A stretch of 54,143 nt of DNA from Vagococcus salmoninarum (GCF_003987495.1 NZ_NGJU01000009.1:62600-116742), one strand, 5' to 3'. Numbered from the stretch's first letter, positions 25,921 to 34,235 are shown. The notes: generated from the sequence alone by a model not told the origin. Translations and numbers: made by a program.

Positions 25921-26026
25921 CGTCTCAATTTGTGTCTGGTAAGCTATCAAATCTATAATTTCTTTAATTAGTTATAAATTTTTCCGCATAAATTTTATAG
26001 TTCGGCTTCTCTTTAGTGTTCATTGC

Positions 26027-26374
26027 CTAAATTAAAGTACCATCTAAATAGTCATCACTTGCTGTTTTCATAAATAAAGCTACATCAGTGTTTCCTTTTT
26101 CAGGAAATATGACTGAGTATGTTTCATCATCGATTGTAAGACCATAATATTTAACTCCGTTTGAAGTACCAACAGGGTTTTGTTTATAGTTCTTTGTTTC
26201 AGTCACTTCATTAGTTGAAATGGTTAGTTCTTTATCTTTAATTTCTATCGAATACACATTCGCTTCCGCATCTTCTCCTTGCCAACTTTTTTGAAGCTCC
26301 TTAGATCCTGAACAACTAACCATAATAATCAGAGTTGTACACAGTAAAAAAAATGCTTTGAATTTATTTTTCAT
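26027..26374 (-). CDS. Small lipoprotein in the LXG toxin region
   Basis: 115 residues. The signal ends in the lipobox IMVSC, so the mature protein starts near residue 21. The rest is a small beta-rich domain (EANVYSIEIKDKELTIST, YYGLTIDDETYSVIFPE). Clear ribosome site GAAGG. It follows the 213-residue gene by 2 bases and ends before a terminator. Lipoproteins of this size act as immunity proteins in LXG clusters, so this role is plausible but unproven. Confidence 0.65.
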   Translation of the reverse strand: MKNKFKAFFLLCTTLIIMVSCSGSKELQKSWQGEDAEANVYSIEIKDKELTISTNEVTETKNYKQNPVGTSNGVKYYGLTIDDETYSVIFPEKGNTDVALFMKTASDDYLDGTLI

Positions 26375-26376
26375 GT

Positions 26377-27018
26377 TTAATCCTTCTCTTCTAGAAATGA
26401 TGAATTATATTTACTTTTTAATTCTTTGCTCCAAGTATACTCGTAATTAGTCTCTTTTGATTTATACGTAACTTCATTCGGCGAATAATAAGCATTATCA
26501 TAATAAACTGTAAAAAAGAAAGCTAATATTTGGTAGTCATTGTTTAATGTATTTATTGTGTACGTACTTTTATTATTATAGGATAAGTTATCCTTTTCAA
26601 TTAAGCCAATTTGAACGTTCTTAGAGTTGTACATTGGTATTTTCAATCCTTTTTTCCCTAAGCCGACTGCATAAAAGTAATAGATTTCATCATTATAGTT
26701 TAATTCGAAGAACGTATACCCAAACAACCATTTTGTTCTTCTTTCACACAATGAACCCATCAACTTATTATTTTCATTAAATATTTGAAATGGAAGAAGT
26801 CTAACATTTTTAGTATAATCAAAACGACTTAATGCATCTTTAACAATCAAAAATTGAAGTTTAAATTTTTTACTTGCTACAGATATATTAATTTTGGTTC
26901 TCAAATTCATTGGTATTTTAGTTGTTCCGATAGTTTTATTTCCTTCTCTTAGTTCATATGCTTTACCAAAGTTCGCTTTAGTTTGGATAAGTCTATTTGT
27001 CAACATCAGGTTTCTCAT
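26377..27018 (-). CDS. LURP-one/scramblase-like beta-barrel protein, function unknown
   Basis: 213 residues, no signal peptide. Residues 5-180 are rich in short beta strands with pattern YELREGNKTIGTTKI, IFNENNKLMGSLCER and AYYSPNEVTYK, which recalls the tubby/LURP-one-related fold. The resemblance is weak. It is the first gene of a two-gene unit with the lipoprotein. The start has GGAAAGG only two bases ahead of the ATG, so an ATG four codons in (27006) is possible. Confidence 0.5.
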   Translation of the reverse strand: MRNLMLTNRLIQTKANFGKAYELREGNKTIGTTKIPMNLRTKINISVASKKFKLQFLIVKDALSRFDYTKNVRLLPFQIFNENNKLMGSLCERRTKWLFGYTFFELNYNDEIYYFYAVGLGKKGLKIPMYNSKNVQIGLIEKDNLSYNNKSTYTINTLNNDYQILAFFFTVYYDNAYYSPNEVTYKSKETNYEYTWSKELKSKYNSSFLEEKD

Positions 27019-27062
27019 TTCCTTTCCAAGCCACTTATTTTATAACTAACTATTTTTCTGTC

Positions 27063-27377
27063 TTAATAAACTTCGCCATAAAAAAACAATACCCCCAAAA
27101 TCACTACGATTATAAATATAAATAACTTTTCTTGCACAATAAATGGGAAGATTATTGTTAAAGATATTAAGAAACAGAACATCATTATTGCAGTAATTAA
27201 ATTTAATGTCTTTTTAATTTGGTAACTTTTCTTAGATCTTTGCTTTAATCTTTTTTTAATTCAATGCCTTCAATAGCATACCTTCTCAAAGAAATTAATA
27301 GCAACTAGCCTTAAACTATTTTTTCCGTCAAAAGAAATGTTCTGCAGTTTGCCTTCCTTAATCACAAAGCTATCCAC
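27063..27377 (-). pseudogene. Decayed duplicate of the small 124-aa/69-aa membrane module
   Basis: A GTG start at 27377 (overlapping the upstream stop as TAGTG) gives VDSFVIKEGKLQNISFDGKN, similar to the start of the 124-residue protein (KTVEGKLLNISFD), but stops after 35 codons. A later frame contains TIIFPFIVQEKLFIFI, clearly related to TIVIPFIVQERLVIFL in the 69-residue protein. So it is a fused, frame-shifted copy of both. Confidence 0.6.
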
Positions 27378-27586
27378 TATTTAGACTCCTTTATTATTAT
27401 TTTGTACACCACCTGTTGATTTGAACTAACCCTACCATTAAAAAAAGTTAGTGATAAAACACTAATTGTTAAAAATATTACTAATCTTTCTTGTACGATA
27501 AATGGTATAACTATTGTGAGTACAAACAGAAACACACCTAATACTACTAAAACTACTGTCGCCCTTAAAATATTAATTATATTCAT
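27377..27586 (-). CDS. Small two-helix membrane protein
   Basis: 69 residues with two hydrophobic segments (about 8-32 and 37-50) and a basic tail. Its ATG follows the previous stop by 8 bases without a strong ribosome site. A degraded relative lies immediately downstream, showing local duplication. It might be the end of a larger membrane protein split by mutation. Confidence 0.4.
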   Translation of the reverse strand: MNIINILRATVVLVVLGVFLFVLTIVIPFIVQERLVIFLTISVLSLTFFNGRVSSNQQVVYKIIIKESK

Positions 27587-27594
27587 CTAGTTTT

Positions 27595-27819
27595 TCACCA
27601 CCATTTCAATACTTGTTGTGTCAATTGTAAGGGGCTTTTGGCATACCCCACACCTACTTCTATCAACTTTCCAGCTCTTTTTTTTAATTCTCTTTCAATC
27701 TTCTTTTTACGATAAAAAGAAATTAGAAAAAGGCTTGCTATCAATAACAGCAAAAAAAAGATTAAATTAGCGATACCCGTAAAAATATCCAACGATATAT
27801 TACTTTTCCCCATAACCAT
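27595..27819 (-). CDS. Small single-pass membrane protein
   Basis: 74 residues: one hydrophobic segment at about 15-34, then a basic helix ending SPLQLTQQVLKWW. It starts 58 bases inside the preceding gene in another frame, an unusually long overlap that could reflect a frameshift in one original gene. Confidence 0.4.
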   Translation of the reverse strand: MVMGKSNISLDIFTGIANLIFFLLLLIASLFLISFYRKKKIERELKKRAGKLIEVGVGYAKSPLQLTQQVLKWW

Positions 27820-28136
27820 TCTAATGGTATTTGATTCCTCAATAGAGCCCCCAGAGGAATCACTATTGCGATACCTAGATAGTTTTTTTCAGAAATTTTT
27901 TTTGTTCGTTTTATAACTTCTTCTCCATTAATCAAAAATTTTCGTAATAATATATTAGTTTTGTATATTTTTCTATTGAATTTGTACTGCTTAAATCCAA
28001 CTACAAAAAAATTTTGTCGTACCAAGTATTCTTCATTATTTTTTGTAAGCAATAATAACCAACCTGGAAGAGTTTTCTGGCTATCAAATGAGATATTCAA
28101 TAGTTTTCCTTCTACTGTTTTCATACTTTTTTTCAC
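27762..28136 (-). CDS. LXG-region protein of unknown function
   Basis: 124 residues. Soluble N-terminus (KTVEGKLLNISFDSQKTLPG, then YLVRQNFFVVGFKQYKF) and a hydrophobic C-terminal stretch. The GTG start overlaps the stop of an LXG N-terminal remnant (GTGA). A second in-frame ATG lies four codons in. A decayed copy sits at 27063-27377. Position directly after an LXG gene start suggests an immunity role for the toxin that was deleted. Confidence 0.5.
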   Translation of the reverse strand: MKKSMKTVEGKLLNISFDSQKTLPGWLLLLTKNNEEYLVRQNFFVVGFKQYKFNRKIYKTNILLRKFLINGEEVIKRTKKISEKNYLGIAIVIPLGALLRNQIPLEWLWGKVIYRWIFLRVSLI

Positions 28137-28246
28137 GTCAACACCCCACTAAAGAAATCACTAACCGTACTTTTCGCCGTTGCTAAATTACTGGCAATGG
28201 CACTCATTAAATTGTCAGACTCACTACTTGAGTAAACTGACCCCAT
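28133..28246 (-). pseudogene. N-terminal remnant of an LXG toxin gene
   Basis: 37 codons: MGSVYSSSESDNLMSAIASN and on to STVSDFFSGVLT, then a stop. The first 30 codons match the start of the intact LXG gene (MGLVYSSSDSDSLISAIASN) at both protein and DNA level. The rest of the gene is gone. Confidence 0.85.
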
Positions 28247-28314
28247 GTTAAATTATTCCTTTCTTGCGCAACAATTTATTTATAAGTATGTCTAACTAAT
28301 TTAACGTTTCTTTT

Positions 28315-28620
28315 TTAAAAACCGATTGAATCATTTTTAGTTTTTATATCTTCGTCTTGGTCATTTAAGTTTATTTTCCATTCATTATATACTTCCATAA
28401 AACGTTCTTCATCATCATCTGAATAGCCTTTAAATACAGTTTTATCGATGTCTTGATGATTAAAAAATATCGTTGTCTCTGGATTTAGTCCGGTTGGATA
28501 CAAGACAGACATGTAATCAGCAAATGTATCTTTGCCTGTTGTTTGATCACTATAAATTGCTCCGCGACCAACAACTACTAATTTTTGTAGCCCTTCTTCT
28601 AGTAAAACAATACTACCCAA
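28315..28620 (-). pseudogene. DUF4176 gene, truncated at its 5' end
   Basis: 101 residues, almost identical to the two full copies nearby but lacking the first 9 (MTKTNQLLP). It would have to start at a TTG (GSIVLLEEG). The fusion point is the shared sequence CCTTTGGG. DUF4176 proteins accompany LXG toxin genes of type VII secretion. Confidence 0.8.
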
Positions 28621-28828
28621 AGGTTTTTTTCACCGATTCAGACTTTTCATCGTATAATTTATATGCTCCATCCTTGAAGTCTTCATAAAAATTAGGTTTC
28701 CAAAATTGTATGCCTTTATTAGCTAATCCGAAAACACCACCAACGATAGCTCCTACTGGTCCACCTACTGCCGCCCCTAAAGTCATCCCTTCAAGCGGTC
28801 CGATACTCTTCAATGTATCTAATCCCAT
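28613..28828 (-). pseudogene. LXG gene with internal deletion: orphan C-terminal fragment with intact start
   Basis: 71 residues. The 5' leader and ATGGGATTAG are those of the intact LXG gene, but the next codons (LDTLKSIGPLEGMTLGAA) match its residues near 405. The seven bases GGATTAG are common to both points. The glycine-rich segment and the KLYDEKSE tail are present; the C-terminus is lost in the fusion with the DUF4176 remnant. Confidence 0.75.
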
Positions 28829-28881
28829 GTTAAATTATCCCTTTCTTGCGCAACGTTTTGTTATTAAATGTTTTACATTTT

Positions 28882-28921
28882 AAATAAAGAAGCTAAAACA
28901 CTAATGTTAGCTTCTTTATTT
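28882..28921 (-). terminator. Terminator between DUF4176 copy and the next LXG leader
   Basis: AAATAAAGAAGCTAA pairs with TTAGCTTCTTTATT around an 11-base loop. Confidence 0.75.
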
Positions 28922-28954
28922 ATAAGTATGTCTAACTAATTTAACGTTTCTTTT

Positions 28955-29287
28955 TTAAAAACCGATTGAATCATTTTTAGTTTTTATATCTTCCTCTTGG
29001 TCATTTAAATTCATTTTCCATTCATTATATACTTCCATAAAACGTTCTTCATCTTCATCTGAATAGCCTTTAAATACAATTTTATCCATGTCTTGATGAT
29101 TAAAAAATATCGTTGTCTCTGGATTTAGTCCGGTTGGATACAAGACAGACATGTAATCAGCAAATGTATCTTTGCCTGTTGTTTGATCACTATAAATTGC
29201 TCCACGACCAACAACTACTAATTTTTGTAGCCCTTCTTCTAGTAAAACAATGCTTCCTAAAGGTAATAATTGATTAGTTTTAGTCAT
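28955..29287 (-). CDS. DUF4176-family LXG-associated protein (copy 2)
   Basis: 110 residues, starting MTKTNQLLPLGSIVLLEEG, with GRGAIYSDQTTGKDTFADYM and a C-terminal acidic helix. DUF4176 proteins are found beside LXG toxins in type VII secretion clusters; in the array each precedes an LXG gene, so an accessory or targeting role is likely. The ATG overlaps the end of the 303-residue membrane gene by 8 bases. About 95% identical to the copy at 31856-32188, a recent duplication. Confidence 0.85.
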   Translation of the reverse strand: MTKTNQLLPLGSIVLLEEGLQKLVVVGRGAIYSDQTTGKDTFADYMSVLYPTGLNPETTIFFNHQDMDKIVFKGYSDEDEERFMEVYNEWKMNLNDQEEDIKTKNDSIGF

Positions 29288-30182
29288 TTATTTTCTCCTC
29301 TTTCTCAGTTCCTTTGATATGTTTATTAAAATACTTTTCTCCATACCATTCTAATTGCGTTTTACCTTCCCACTCACGGTACTCTTCTGGATACTTGTAT
29401 TGATAATAGCCGTAGAGTAGATAAGGTAAAATTAAGTAGGATTCAACCACAATTACTGCTATATTCATAAGAAACCACATCGTTATAATTCCTATAAAAC
29501 CGACGATATCAGTCCGACCCCCGGCAGTATTTGGAAATAAAACTTTCCATATCATAATAATTATTACTGCAACCCATCCATATTTCATGATGAAATTTAG
29601 TGAGTGTTGAATAAAATTATCTATTTTATTATTTTTAAAATTTATAACAAATAATAACTCATTTAATGATTTTAACTTACTTCTCACTATTGCATAGCCT
29701 ATAAAAACAACCATAAAAACTAATGCCAAAGTTCCAAAAATTGTTAGTGACACATAAGAAAAAGTTAGAAAAAATAAATTAGTTTCAATTACTAGCCAAA
29801 TTATATAGTAATTGAGATTTAGTTGTCCTCTGTACCTTGATAAATATAATTCTCCTCGATCTCTAAAAATTAAAACTAATAATATCCAAATAATCAATAA
29901 AACGAAAAATAACCATACAGGCAAAAAATTAATTGGTGGTTTTGGAAATGGACTTTCTCCTAATTCTCCTTTTGAACCTTTTGTAGTAAGATAAGATATC
30001 AAATAATTAATACCGATTAATAAAACGACTAATAGTAACCCGAATATTTGTACCTGTACTTTTTTTCTCCCAGCCGGGTCTGGCAAGCTATTGACATCTT
30101 TATTCATGTATTGCACAAAATTATCATCTAATAAGTTCAAACTACTTTCAAAATCAGCGGACATTAATCTAGGGAGTTTCAT
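29280..30182 (-). CDS. Polytopic membrane protein, immunity candidate for the LXG toxin
   Basis: About 300 residues. A polar N-terminus (ADFESSLNLLDDNFVQYMNK), then five or six hydrophobic segments between about 45 and 265, and a polar tail EYREWEGKTQLEWYGEKYF. The ATG at 30182 is preferred over a GTG 9 bases upstream because GGGTGG precedes it. It starts as the LXG toxin gene ends, the usual place of the immunity gene. A paralogue truncated by the IS lies at 32181-32650 before the other DUF4176 copy. Confidence 0.7.
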   Translation of the reverse strand: MKLPRLMSADFESSLNLLDDNFVQYMNKDVNSLPDPAGRKKVQVQIFGLLLVVLLIGINYLISYLTTKGSKGELGESPFPKPPINFLPVWLFFVLLIIWILLVLIFRDRGELYLSRYRGQLNLNYYIIWLVIETNLFFLTFSYVSLTIFGTLALVFMVVFIGYAIVRSKLKSLNELLFVINFKNNKIDNFIQHSLNFIMKYGWVAVIIIMIWKVLFPNTAGGRTDIVGFIGIITMWFLMNIAVIVVESYLILPYLLYGYYQYKYPEEYREWEGKTQLEWYGEKYFNKHIKGTEKEEKIND

Positions 30183-30184
30183 TC

Positions 30185-31777
30185 TTACCACCCAAACTTA
30201 ATCTTTGAAAAATTAACAGAAGATATAGCCTTTCCTATTGATTTTCCTGTGTTTTGTACATCTTGATAAACATTCTTAACTGTCTTTAATCCTTGATTAA
30301 CACCTTTTCCAATATCATTAGCAAGCTCTTTTACTTTTTCAGCTTTCTCATCATAGAACTCATATGCACTAGCTTTCATACTATCGTACAAATCAGGCAC
30401 AAAAAATTGTCCCAAAGAATTTATTCCCCCGACAATGCCCCCAATTACAGCACCTGCTACAACTCCTGAAACTGTTCCAATAATAGGGACAGGTATTGCT
30501 GTTCCTATTACTCCTCCCCAAGCTGCCCCTAAAGTCATCCCTTCAAGCGGTCCGATACTCTTCAATGTATCTAATCCTCCACCGATAACCCCTTTGCCGA
30601 TACTGCCGGTCTTTCCATAGGTATCGATGCCACTAGATACAAATGTAACGCCAAGTTGTACATAGGTCGCTACTGTCGCTGCTTTACCTAAGCCTTTTAG
30701 GACCCCCAATTCTTTTGCCCCTTGCACAAATTGAGAATTTTTTAAACTTTCACCTACCCAGGTTTTTATCGGATTTGTAAATTTATTAAAGTTTTCAAAG
30801 GCTTTTCCTAATGTATCTATTTTAGGTATCCACTTGCCTTGAGCTACCGCCTGTCCAAATGCTTCGTATTTAACTAAGCCATTAATTAATTTTGTTTGAC
30901 CACCAGAGGGAAGTTTATCTGCTAGCATCCAAAATTCATCATTAGCAAGAAGTTTTTTTACTACTGATGCGGGGTAAAGTTTTAACAACATTTCAAACCG
31001 TTTGATGTTGTCTGTTTTATCGCCTTTCATCGGTTTTAATAGGTCTTCTGTTTGTTTATATAATTCTAAATAAGCATTATTCGCTGTTTGTTCGAGAGTC
31101 TTTTCAGCATTTGGTTGGATTTTACTAAACCAACTTTTATCCGTTCCTCCTGGTAAGGAATACGACCCATCACTTTTCACTGTCGTTCCATTCAAGACAA
31201 GTACGCCTTGCATCGCAATGCTCAGCTCATCTAAGCTTTTGCTGAAAAGACCATTTGTCTGACTAGAAAAATCATGTAACTTTTTAATTTTTTTTAAGTC
31301 TTTATCAATATCAGCTTGCAGACTATTTGCCATCTTCTCAAACTTCTTCTGCGTCTCTCTTAACAGCTCTTTTACCCCTGGCAGGGGATTATTCATTGCC
31401 ATATTTCCCGCCGCTTTAGCCAATGCTTTTAAAGCGGCTTTTGAGGCTTTCATCAGTCGTAGCTGCGTTATTAATTTCTCTTCATCTAGAAATCCCTCAC
31501 TGGAAATAGCTTTATTCGCTCCGGTATATTTAACTAAATCATTTTTGATACCTTCAATCGACGTGCTGACCCGACTGATGGTGGGCAGAACTAACTCTGA
31601 AAACAAACCTTTGCCTGCCTTATAAGCCGCGCCTGACAACGTTCGGCCATTGACGGCGGTAATTAAACGTTGACTGCCTGATTTTAAATCACTAACCGTA
31701 CTTTCCGCCGTTGCTAAATTACTGGCAATGGCACTAATCAAACTGTCAGAATCACTACTTGAATAAACTAATCCCAT
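30185..31777 (-). CDS. LXG-domain toxin with glycine-zipper C-terminus
   Basis: 530 residues. The N-terminal 200 residues are a long helical LXG-type targeting domain (SLISAIASNLATAESTVSDL, TLSGAAYKAGKGLF, VLPTISRVSTSIEGIKNDL, and a coiled coil near 135-175). Residues about 370-470 hold alternating glycine-rich hydrophobic stretches: MTLGAAWGGVIGTAIP and VSGVVAGAVIGGIVGGINSLG. Glycine zippers of this kind occur in pore-forming LXG toxins such as streptococcal TelE. It should be secreted by a type VII system encoded elsewhere and act on membranes of competitors. Upstream are DUF4176 and a leader shared with remnants; downstream is the membrane immunity candidate. Confidence 0.88.
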   Translation of the reverse strand: MGLVYSSSDSDSLISAIASNLATAESTVSDLKSGSQRLITAVNGRTLSGAAYKAGKGLFSELVLPTISRVSTSIEGIKNDLVKYTGANKAISSEGFLDEEKLITQLRLMKASKAALKALAKAAGNMAMNNPLPGVKELLRETQKKFEKMANSLQADIDKDLKKIKKLHDFSSQTNGLFSKSLDELSIAMQGVLVLNGTTVKSDGSYSLPGGTDKSWFSKIQPNAEKTLEQTANNAYLELYKQTEDLLKPMKGDKTDNIKRFEMLLKLYPASVVKKLLANDEFWMLADKLPSGGQTKLINGLVKYEAFGQAVAQGKWIPKIDTLGKAFENFNKFTNPIKTWVGESLKNSQFVQGAKELGVLKGLGKAATVATYVQLGVTFVSSGIDTYGKTGSIGKGVIGGGLDTLKSIGPLEGMTLGAAWGGVIGTAIPVPIIGTVSGVVAGAVIGGIVGGINSLGQFFVPDLYDSMKASAYEFYDEKAEKVKELANDIGKGVNQGLKTVKNVYQDVQNTGKSIGKAISSVNFSKIKFGW

Positions 31778-31855
31778 GTTAAATTATTCCTTTCTTGCGC
31801 AACGTTTTGTTATTAATTTTTTATAAGTATGTCTAACTAATTTAACGTTTCTTTT
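31778..31855 (-). repeat. LXG leader repeat (three copies)
   Basis: The stretch between a DUF4176 stop and an LXG start is repeated at about 28247-28314, 28829-28954 and here, with common blocks such as TTCTTGCGCAACGTTTTG and AAGTATGTCTAACTAATTT. The repeats provide homology for recombination within the array. Confidence 0.7.
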
Positions 31856-32188
31856 TTAAAAACCGATTGAATCATTTTTAGTTTTTATATCTTCCTCTTG
31901 GTCATTTAAGTTTATTTTCCATTCATTATATACTTCCATAAAACGTTCTTCATCATCATCTGAATAGCCTTTAAATACAATTTTATCGATGTCTTGATGA
32001 TTAAAAAATATCGTTGTCTCTGGATTTAGTCCGGTTGGATACAAGACAGACATGTAATCAGCAAATGTATCTTTGCCTGTTGTTTGATCACTATAAATTG
32101 CTCCGCGACCAACAACTACTAATTTTTGTAGCCCTTCTTCTAGTAAAACAATACTTCCCAAAGGTAATAATTGATTAGTTTTAGTCAT
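31856..32188 (-). CDS. DUF4176-family LXG-associated protein (copy 3)
   Basis: 110 residues, nearly identical to the copy at 28955-29287. It directly precedes the intact LXG toxin gene, as expected for its accessory partner. The ATG overlaps the end of the IS-truncated membrane gene by 8 bases. DUF4176 itself has no assigned biochemical activity that I can state. Confidence 0.87.
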   Translation of the reverse strand: MTKTNQLLPLGSIVLLEEGLQKLVVVGRGAIYSDQTTGKDTFADYMSVLYPTGLNPETTIFFNHQDIDKIVFKGYSDDDEERFMEVYNEWKINLNDQEEDIKTKNDSIGF

Positions 32189-32650
32189 TTATCTTCTCCT
32201 CTTTCTCAGTTCCTTTGATATGTTTATTAAAATACTTTTCCCCATACCATTCTAATTGCGTTTTACCTTCCCACTCACGGTATTCTTCTGGATACTTATT
32301 TTTGTAATAGCCGTAGAGTAAATAAGGTAAAAATAAATACGCCTCTAGAACAATAAATGCAATATCCAATACAATCCACATAGCAATGATACTTATAAAA
32401 CCAACGATATCCGTTCGAACCTCAGTAGTGTTCGGGAATAGTATTTTCCATAAAACTACTATAACCACAAATATCCAACCATATTTAAACACGAAATCAA
32501 ATATTTTTTGAATAACTTCATCAATCTTTTCTGATTTTAATTCTATTTTAAATAATTGATTTTTTAATGACTTCGACTTACTTCTAAAAATAATGTAACC
32601 AACTAATACTAAGAAAAAAATTAATCCTAGAACTCCATAAAAAGTTAAGC
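32181..32650 (-). pseudogene. C-terminal part of the membrane immunity paralogue, cut by the IS
   Basis: The frame is open from the left edge of the IS (32650) to 32181. It aligns end to end with residues about 150-303 of the intact 300-residue membrane protein: SLTFYGVLGLIFF, then FKYGWIFVVIVVLWKILFPN and the same tail. The 5' half is missing. Confidence 0.85.
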
Positions 32651-32692
32651 TGGATCTAAGTCAATATCTTGGACAGTTTTTAGTAGAGACAA

Positions 32693-33514
32693 TTAGGGCA
32701 ATTTAACCTTTTCAAGGTCTTTAAATTCTTGCGGAGTTAAATAATTGATAGAACTATGGATTCGGTTTCGATTATAAAAACCTTCAATATAACTAAATAA
32801 TTCACGTTTCGCCTCTTCAAAATCTAAGTAAGTAGTCACGTATATTTCTTCTTTTTTTAACGAGGCGTGAAATGATTCAATTGCAGCATTATCATAAGGT
32901 GTTCCTTTACGACTATAGGAATGTCTTATTTTATTATCTTTAAGCCATTCCTCAACTTCTAACGCTGTATATTGGCTACCTAAATCCGTATGTAGAAGCA
33001 TTCCTTCCGGAATGTGATACCGTTGTTTTGCTAGTTTAAGTGTTTGTAAAACACAATCGACAGTCATTCGCTTAGAGAAAGTATAACTAATAATCTTTTT
33101 CGTGTGTAAATCCATAACAGATGACAAATAACACCAACCATTTTGTTTGGTTGGGATATACGTGATATCAGCTACCCATTTTTCACAGATTTTTTTAGTA
33201 GAAAAATCCTGATTTAAGATGTTTTCCTTTGAAACAATTGGTTTACTAGACCTCTGCGGTCTATACTTTTTAACCACAATGGATCTCAAATTCAATTGTT
33301 TCATTAGTTTTTGGACATGTTTAAAGGAGACAGAAATCCCTTCTTTTAACAAGACCTGATGGATTTTCGTTGCACCGTATCGCTGTTTAGTATTAAAAAA
33401 AATTGTAGAAATCTTCTTCTTTAACTGAGTATTTCTGATTTCTGTAGCTGTCAAAGGTTTATTTCTATAAAAGTAATAAACGCTCCTAGGAATTTCTAAT
33501 AACCTGCACAACAA
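32693..33514 (-). CDS. IS3-family transposase OrfB (DDE domain)
   Basis: 273 residues in the frame shown; the same frame stays open upstream to the A-run in orfA, so the real product is an OrfAB fusion made by -1 frameshifting. The DDE catalytic core (rve) is visible: first D in KWVADITYIPTK, second D in LLHTDLGSQYT, E in NAAIESFHASLKKE. An HTH_21-like region (TEIRNTQLKKKISTIFFNTK) precedes it. The IS copy looks intact. Confidence 0.93.
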   Translation of the reverse strand: MLCRLLEIPRSVYYFYRNKPLTATEIRNTQLKKKISTIFFNTKQRYGATKIHQVLLKEGISVSFKHVQKLMKQLNLRSIVVKKYRPQRSSKPIVSKENILNQDFSTKKICEKWVADITYIPTKQNGWCYLSSVMDLHTKKIISYTFSKRMTVDCVLQTLKLAKQRYHIPEGMLLHTDLGSQYTALEVEEWLKDNKIRHSYSRKGTPYDNAAIESFHASLKKEEIYVTTYLDFEEAKRELFSYIEGFYNRNRIHSSINYLTPQEFKDLEKVKLP

Positions 33515-33564
33515 AGAAACAGTGTATTTTTCACACCATTTTTCAATGAACTGAATTATTGACG

Positions 33565-33819
33565 TTATATCTTTCGAGAGAATATGGCAGCGGCTTTTTT
33601 TAGTATTTCAAGTTCCTCCTTTAATCTTGTATTCTCTTTTCTCAATTCAGCGGCTTCTTTTCCTGTAAGTCCTGTGGATTTACTTGGAGTGTATAAATTT
33701 TTCCATTTGTAAATAGTTGCTTCAGATATGCCATATTCTTTCGCTAAGCTTCGAACAGAACGTCCTGTTTTATTTAACTCAATAATCATTTCTTTAAAAT
33801 CTTCTGTGTATCTGGTCAT
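33565..33819 (-). CDS. IS3-family OrfA (helix-turn-helix)
   Basis: 84 residues: HTH_Tnp_1 motif RYTEDFKEMIIELNKTGRS to KEYGISEATIYKWKNLY, then a leucine-rich coiled coil, LRKENTRLKEELEILKKAAA. The LKK codons lie on a run of seven A followed by G, the slippery site leading into the orfB frame. It binds the element ends. Confidence 0.92.
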   Translation of the reverse strand: MTRYTEDFKEMIIELNKTGRSVRSLAKEYGISEATIYKWKNLYTPSKSTGLTGKEAAELRKENTRLKEELEILKKAAAIFSRKI

Positions 33820-33898
33820 AGAAAATCATCCTCTCGTAGATAAGTTTAATATATTTTCGTCTCTACGAAAAGTTGTCTAAGATTTGATACTAACACCA

Positions 33899-34144
33899 GT
33901 CATATTTGCTGACTTCTTTTGGACAAGAGGAGTTACCATACCCTCGTTGATTTGGAATAATAACGTGATAGCCGGCCTCTACTAATGAAGCTACTTGATA
34001 CCTCCAAGAGTAGGCATGTTCTGGCCAGCCGTGACAGAGAATAATAGGATTCCCTTTATTTTCTTGTCCCGCTTCAAAAACTTCTAGCTCCACACTATTA
34101 ACTGAAATAAGCTTTGATTTTAAAAATTTATGATTGCTTGTCAT
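33899..34144 (-). pseudogene. Alpha/beta hydrolase, N-terminal fragment cut by the IS
   Basis: About 82 codons: beta-strand start ISVNSVELEVFEAGQ, the oxyanion motif ILCHGWPEHAYSWRYQ of epoxide-hydrolase/haloalkane-dehalogenase-like enzymes, and VIIPNQRGYGNSS. The protein should be near 280-300 residues, so the nucleophile and the rest are missing. The IS right end begins at codon 82. Confidence 0.85.
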
Positions 34145-34235
34145 TTAATATTCCCCCTAGTTAATATAAAATTCTCTTACAAAACTATGTTAACATGGTG
34201 GTTTGACAACTGTGTGTCAGCTTTGAAAAACTTTA

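Larger units (their letters stand above)
32651..33898 (-). mobile_element. IS3-family insertion sequence, IS150-like
   Basis: 1248 bases with 40-base imperfect terminal inverted repeats (32651-32690 and 33859-33898, about 27/40 identical), both ending TGG at the outside and GTAGAGAC at the inside. It encodes OrfA and OrfB with a -1 slippery run. Flanking triplets differ (AGC and GTC), so no target duplication is seen. Each flank holds a truncated gene, which suggests a deletion next to the element. Confidence 0.88.

Noticed and set aside
27595-28136. Considered a programmed frameshift joining the 124- and 74-residue frames
   Set aside because: No slippery sequence was seen in the overlap; ordinary mutation or overlap is simpler.
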